From: Chryseosolibacter sp964551035
Lineage (GTDB): Bacteria > Bacteroidota > Bacteroidia > Cytophagales > Cyclobacteriaceae
Assembly (NCBI GenBank): GCA_964551035.1
Contig: CAZKBK010000003.1
Location: 136,373 to 200,372 of the forward strand
Reading direction: 5' to 3'
DNA: 64,000 nucleotides
Under the pieces are notes generated by a model that was not told where the DNA came from, searched no databases, and saw nothing but the letters and a program-made list of their open reading frames with translations. The translations under genes were made by a program, and so were the position numbers. Positions 61,487-64,000 of the stretch are shown here, one piece after another. Position 1 is the stretch's first letter. Every line of letters begins with the position of its first letter.

Positions 61487-62620
61487 ATGGAACCTTGGAA
61501 ATCTAAACGATGGCTACCTGGTGTATTGTCGAAGTCTCAAACTAAACTGCTTATTGAAGAAGGTTATTTGGAAGGTGTCGATGAAAAGTCTATTGGCTTT
61601 TCGTCTTTTGATCTTCATCTATCTAATGAGGGATATCAACTAACCAAAGGTTCAATTAAGCCGGTTGGAAAAGATTATCGCAAATTTCTTAAAGATTCAA
61701 GAATCAGCGTAAAGCTTCAAACAAAAGATGAATATTTCTATCTCGAACGAGGGAAATGCTACGTTTTTAAGTTGCAGGAAAAACTACGAGGATTTAACGC
61801 TGATGTCAAAATATATGGCCAAGCAACCGCCAAGAGTACGGTTGGTCGATTGGACATAATAGCAAGATTAATTGTAGATGGGATGAAAGAGTACGAATGC
61901 TTTACTCCTGATGCAATAGATAAGTCAGGAAACATGTACTTAGAACTAATTCCTTTGACATTTAACATTAAAATTTCTCAAGGAGCGTCGTTATCTCAAC
62001 TTCGACTTTTTTATGGCAGACCGGCCGAATGCGAATTGAACGGACAAGGGTATTATGAATCGTTATTAATTAATGACCCACATTCTAATACTGACGGTAC
62101 GCTTTCAGTTGATCTGACTCCAGTGGAGATATATAAGGGTAAGAAGGCCGCAGCTTTCCGAGCAATAAAAAGCGAGGAATACATCGACTTATCGGGAAAA
62201 ATTAAGGTAAAACCAAATGAATTTTGGACTTTAGAAACGGCTGAGGAACATTCAGGGAATCACCATATTATCGTCCAACAAAACGAGTTCTATATACTAC
62301 GTTCGAAGGAAAAGATTTACTTACCAGAGAATGTTGCTGTATATTGTAAGGCAATGGATGAGAATCTTGGCGAAATGCGGATTCACTATGCCGGATTTGT
62401 GCATCCTTTTTTTGGGACAGATATAGAAGACAATCCGCTTGGCACTCCACTTATATTTGAGGTGAGAGGGCATAATGTCGATGTTTATTTATCGGATTCT
62501 GAAAAGCTGGCGCGATTAATTTTTTACCGAATGTCGGATAAAGCAAAAAGTGATGATGATGAGAAAAGTTATAATGACCAGATCTTAAAGTTGTCAAAAC
62601 ATTTTTCTGAATGGGATTGA
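61487..62620 (+). CDS. Two-domain dCTP deaminase-like protein
   Basis: 377 residues from the ATG at 61487; the frame is open to 61415, but that ATG precedes the probable start of transcription. It fits the long two-domain DCD family (PF06559 type), which has two dUTPase-like folds. In the first domain the dCTP deaminase residues are visible: KSTVGRLDI (Ser117, Arg121) and the catalytic Glu153 in MYLELIPLTF, followed by SLSQLRLF. The second domain has HYAGFVHPFFG and LIFEVRGHNVDVYLSDSEKLARLIFYRM, but lacks the Ser-x3-Arg pair. dCTP deaminases make dUTP, and some protect bacteria from phage by emptying the dCTP pool. The codon use is AT-rich, unlike the host. The next gene overlaps or follows within 21 nt. 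Confidence 0.75.
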   Translation: MEPWKSKRWLPGVLSKSQTKLLIEEGYLEGVDEKSIGFSSFDLHLSNEGYQLTKGSIKPVGKDYRKFLKDSRISVKLQTKDEYFYLERGKCYVFKLQEKLRGFNADVKIYGQATAKSTVGRLDIIARLIVDGMKEYECFTPDAIDKSGNMYLELIPLTFNIKISQGASLSQLRLFYGRPAECELNGQGYYESLLINDPHSNTDGTLSVDLTPVEIYKGKKAAAFRAIKSEEYIDLSGKIKVKPNEFWTLETAEEHSGNHHIIVQQNEFYILRSKEKIYLPENVAVYCKAMDENLGEMRIHYAGFVHPFFGTDIEDNPLGTPLIFEVRGHNVDVYLSDSEKLARLIFYRMSDKAKSDDDEKSYNDQILKLSKHFSEWD

Positions 62621-62640
62621 TCGGTAATACAAAGCTGGTT

Positions 62641-63672
62641 ATGGACTTATTTACACAAGTTGATGATATACGAATCACGAAGGTTGATGCAACAGATATT
62701 GATTTAAAAACAGATAAATATTTGCTGTTAAAATCGCTATTAAGGGAACATGAGGGTATGTACCCCTTAATATTAAAATGGTTTAATGAAAAGGTTGAAC
62801 CCGGTATAAAATACAACCAACGAATAGCGTATATCGGTTTTAATAATGAGATACCAATTGCCTCAGCAATTGTTAAGCTTGATCGGATTTCAAAATTTTG
62901 TCACTTATCAATTAAAGATAATTTCCGAAACCAAAACATCGGTGAGTTGTTCTTTGCAATGATGGCTCTTGATGTCAAACGCCATGCAGAAGAGATATAT
63001 TTTACTCTACCAGAAAAATTATGGGAAACAAAGGCGGAATTCTTTAAATCCTTCGGTTTCAATGAAGTGAATTACTCACAAACCCAATACCGTAGCTTTG
63101 AGCATGAACTTATTTCCAAAGCTCCGTTTGATTTAGTATGGAGGAATTCTTTAAGAAAGCTTCCTAAAATAATTACAGCTCAGATAAATTCTTCAGATAG
63201 CATTTTCAGCGGAATTTTAATGAGCATCAATCCAAAATTCGTTGATAAGATTCTTACTAACGGGAAGGTCATTGAGTTGAGAAAGCAATTTAATAAGCAA
63301 TATGAAGGTTGTCGAGTAACACTATACGCAACACATCCGTCGAAGCAAGTATGTGGCTATGCAAAAGTTGAACATGTAAAGCATGATACACCAGAAAACA
63401 TTTGGAATCAATATGAAGGCTTGTTAGGATGCACTAAAGCTGAATTTGATAAGTACTGTAACGGTAATCAAAAAGTGTATGCTATTTTCTTAACTAATGT
63501 TGCCCCGTATAAAGTACCAATACCCTTAACACAACTGAATTATTGGTTAGATGAAAACATTTCACCTCCTCAATCTTATTACCGTTTAGAAAATAATCAA
63601 CATTGGGCTAAGGCAATATCAATTGCAGAAATGTTGCAAGGACGATTTAGAACATTTACCCAGTTGGTATAA
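62641..63672 (+). CDS. GNAT acetyltransferase - ASCH domain fusion protein
   Basis: 343 residues from the ATG at 62641; an ATG at 62611 overlapping the upstream stop by 10 nt is the alternative. Residues about 40-165 look like a GNAT N-acetyltransferase (IASAIVKLDRISKFCHLSIKDNFRNQNIGELFFAMM, with RNQNIG as the acetyl-CoA loop). Residues about 185-305 look like an ASCH/PUA-like domain (ILMSINPKFVDKILTNGKVIELRKQF, RVTLYATHPSKQVCGYAKVE, KVYAIFLTNVAPYKVPIPL). ASCH domains bind RNA or modified nucleosides. The fusion suggests acetylation of a nucleic acid or nucleotide, or toxin-like acetylation. It is AT-rich and coupled to the deaminase-like gene. Confidence 0.7.
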   Translation: MDLFTQVDDIRITKVDATDIDLKTDKYLLLKSLLREHEGMYPLILKWFNEKVEPGIKYNQRIAYIGFNNEIPIASAIVKLDRISKFCHLSIKDNFRNQNIGELFFAMMALDVKRHAEEIYFTLPEKLWETKAEFFKSFGFNEVNYSQTQYRSFEHELISKAPFDLVWRNSLRKLPKIITAQINSSDSIFSGILMSINPKFVDKILTNGKVIELRKQFNKQYEGCRVTLYATHPSKQVCGYAKVEHVKHDTPENIWNQYEGLLGCTKAEFDKYCNGNQKVYAIFLTNVAPYKVPIPLTQLNYWLDENISPPQSYYRLENNQHWAKAISIAEMLQGRFRTFTQLV

Positions 63673-63946
63673 TAAATGAAGACATTGTCCATCTAAGTGT
63701 GTAAGCGGCCGCGTCAAGTAACTGCGTACAAGGTTTGTATTTGCATAGCTCTCCGAAAATGTTAATAAATTGATTCACCACAAAACTCCAATTCCCAACC
63801 GGGAAAGTCCCCTTCCGGGTAATTTCTCTCAAAGCAAGATAAACGGACTTTAGGACAGAGGCATCGTCCGGGAAAGACATCTTAGCCTTGGTGTACTTTC
63901 TGATTTTTCCGTTGAGATTTTCGATGATGTTGGTGGTGTAGATCAA
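63656..63946 (-). pseudogene. IS256-family transposase, C-terminal remnant
   Basis: About 70 residues match the conserved end of mutator-type (IS256) transposases: IYTTNIIENLNGKIRKYTKAKMSFPDDASVLKSVYLALREIT, then GNWSFVVNQFINIFGE. The downstream frame continues through the element end instead of stopping where such proteins usually do. Upstream of IYTTN the frame (GEAFTL) does not look like the family, so the gene is probably broken near 63946. The DDE catalytic Asp residues are missing. It is a decayed or truncated copy next to the AT-rich insert. Confidence 0.7.
63681..63706. repeat. Probable terminal inverted repeat of an IS256-family element
   Basis: On the minus strand the sequence reads CTTACACACTTAGATGGACA, similar in layout to IS256-family ends (TTACACA, then TGGACA). 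It lies beside the transposase fragment, 9 nt after the GNAT-ASCH stop. The second end is not in the window. Confidence 0.4.
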
Positions 63947-64000
63947 CGTGAAAGCTTCCCCAAAAACAGTAGCGGTTAAAAATAAAGTTTAATCGTTAAA

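Noticed and set aside
1..64000. CRISPR arrays, rRNA and tRNA genes
   Set aside because: No regularly spaced direct repeats with spacers and no convincing cloverleaf or rRNA sequence was seen by eye; a tRNAscan or Infernal run would settle it.

Overview
The window looks like a chromosomal segment of a Bacteroidota bacterium, most likely a Cytophagales-type organism of moderate to high GC. The evidence is indirect but consistent. Two secreted proteins end in type IX secretion (T9SS) sorting tails. Promoters fit the Bacteroidota TTG - about 20 nt - TAnnTTTG pattern, and start codons lack clear Shine-Dalgarno sites. A siroheme-dependent reductase is fused to a HEPN domain, and the division/cell-wall (dcw) cluster has the Bacteroidota gene set. 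No rRNA, tRNA or CRISPR array was seen.

Layout. 1-3.8 kb (minus): two LPP20-like lipoproteins, a THUMP RNA methyltransferase and biotin ligase. 3.9-8.0 kb (plus): rsfS, ftsH, an LpxH-type phosphatase and an exported protein. 8.2-10.9 kb (plus): an NtrC/NtrY-like sigma-54 two-component pair. 11.5-27.1 kb (minus): one long dcw cluster in the order mraZ, rsmH, ftsL-like, ftsI, murE, mraY, murD, ftsW, murG, murC, ftsQ, ftsA, ftsZ. It has a MraZ operator over its promoter and a terminator after ftsZ. murF and ddl are absent. A heptad-repeat inverted pair sits between ftsA and ftsQ.

27.3-31.0 kb: a CoA-transferase, a TlpA-like lipoprotein and mnmA. 31.0-36.2 kb (minus): siroheme/sulfite reduction genes (reductase-HEPN, cobA, siroheme synthase N domain) and a divergent glutamyl-tRNA reductase homologue upstream. 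The reductase leader encodes a 24-residue peptide with tandem Cys codons, followed by mutually exclusive antiterminator and terminator stems. This reads as a cysteine-responsive attenuator. 36.4-41.0 kb: a three-gene histidine-kinase/response-regulator block and a WYL regulator. 41.0-46.1 kb: a secreted esterase-FN3-PA14 protein and an OmpR-type two-component pair. 46.3-56.6 kb: a ClC channel with a terminator-bearing leader, a flavin-binding protein, a CDP-alcohol phosphatidyltransferase, a ROK kinase/MFS/SIS sugar operon, SDR and epimerase genes, and xseAB. 56.6-58.5 kb: two secreted surface proteins.

58.5-64.0 kb is accessory. It holds three VOC proteins and an ankyrin protein, then a strongly AT-rich insert carrying a two-domain dCTP-deaminase-like gene coupled to a GNAT-ASCH fusion gene. 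The insert ends at the remnant of an IS256-family transposase. This two-gene unit is the best candidate for an undescribed system (possibly anti-phage), and the cysteine attenuator is the best regulatory find.
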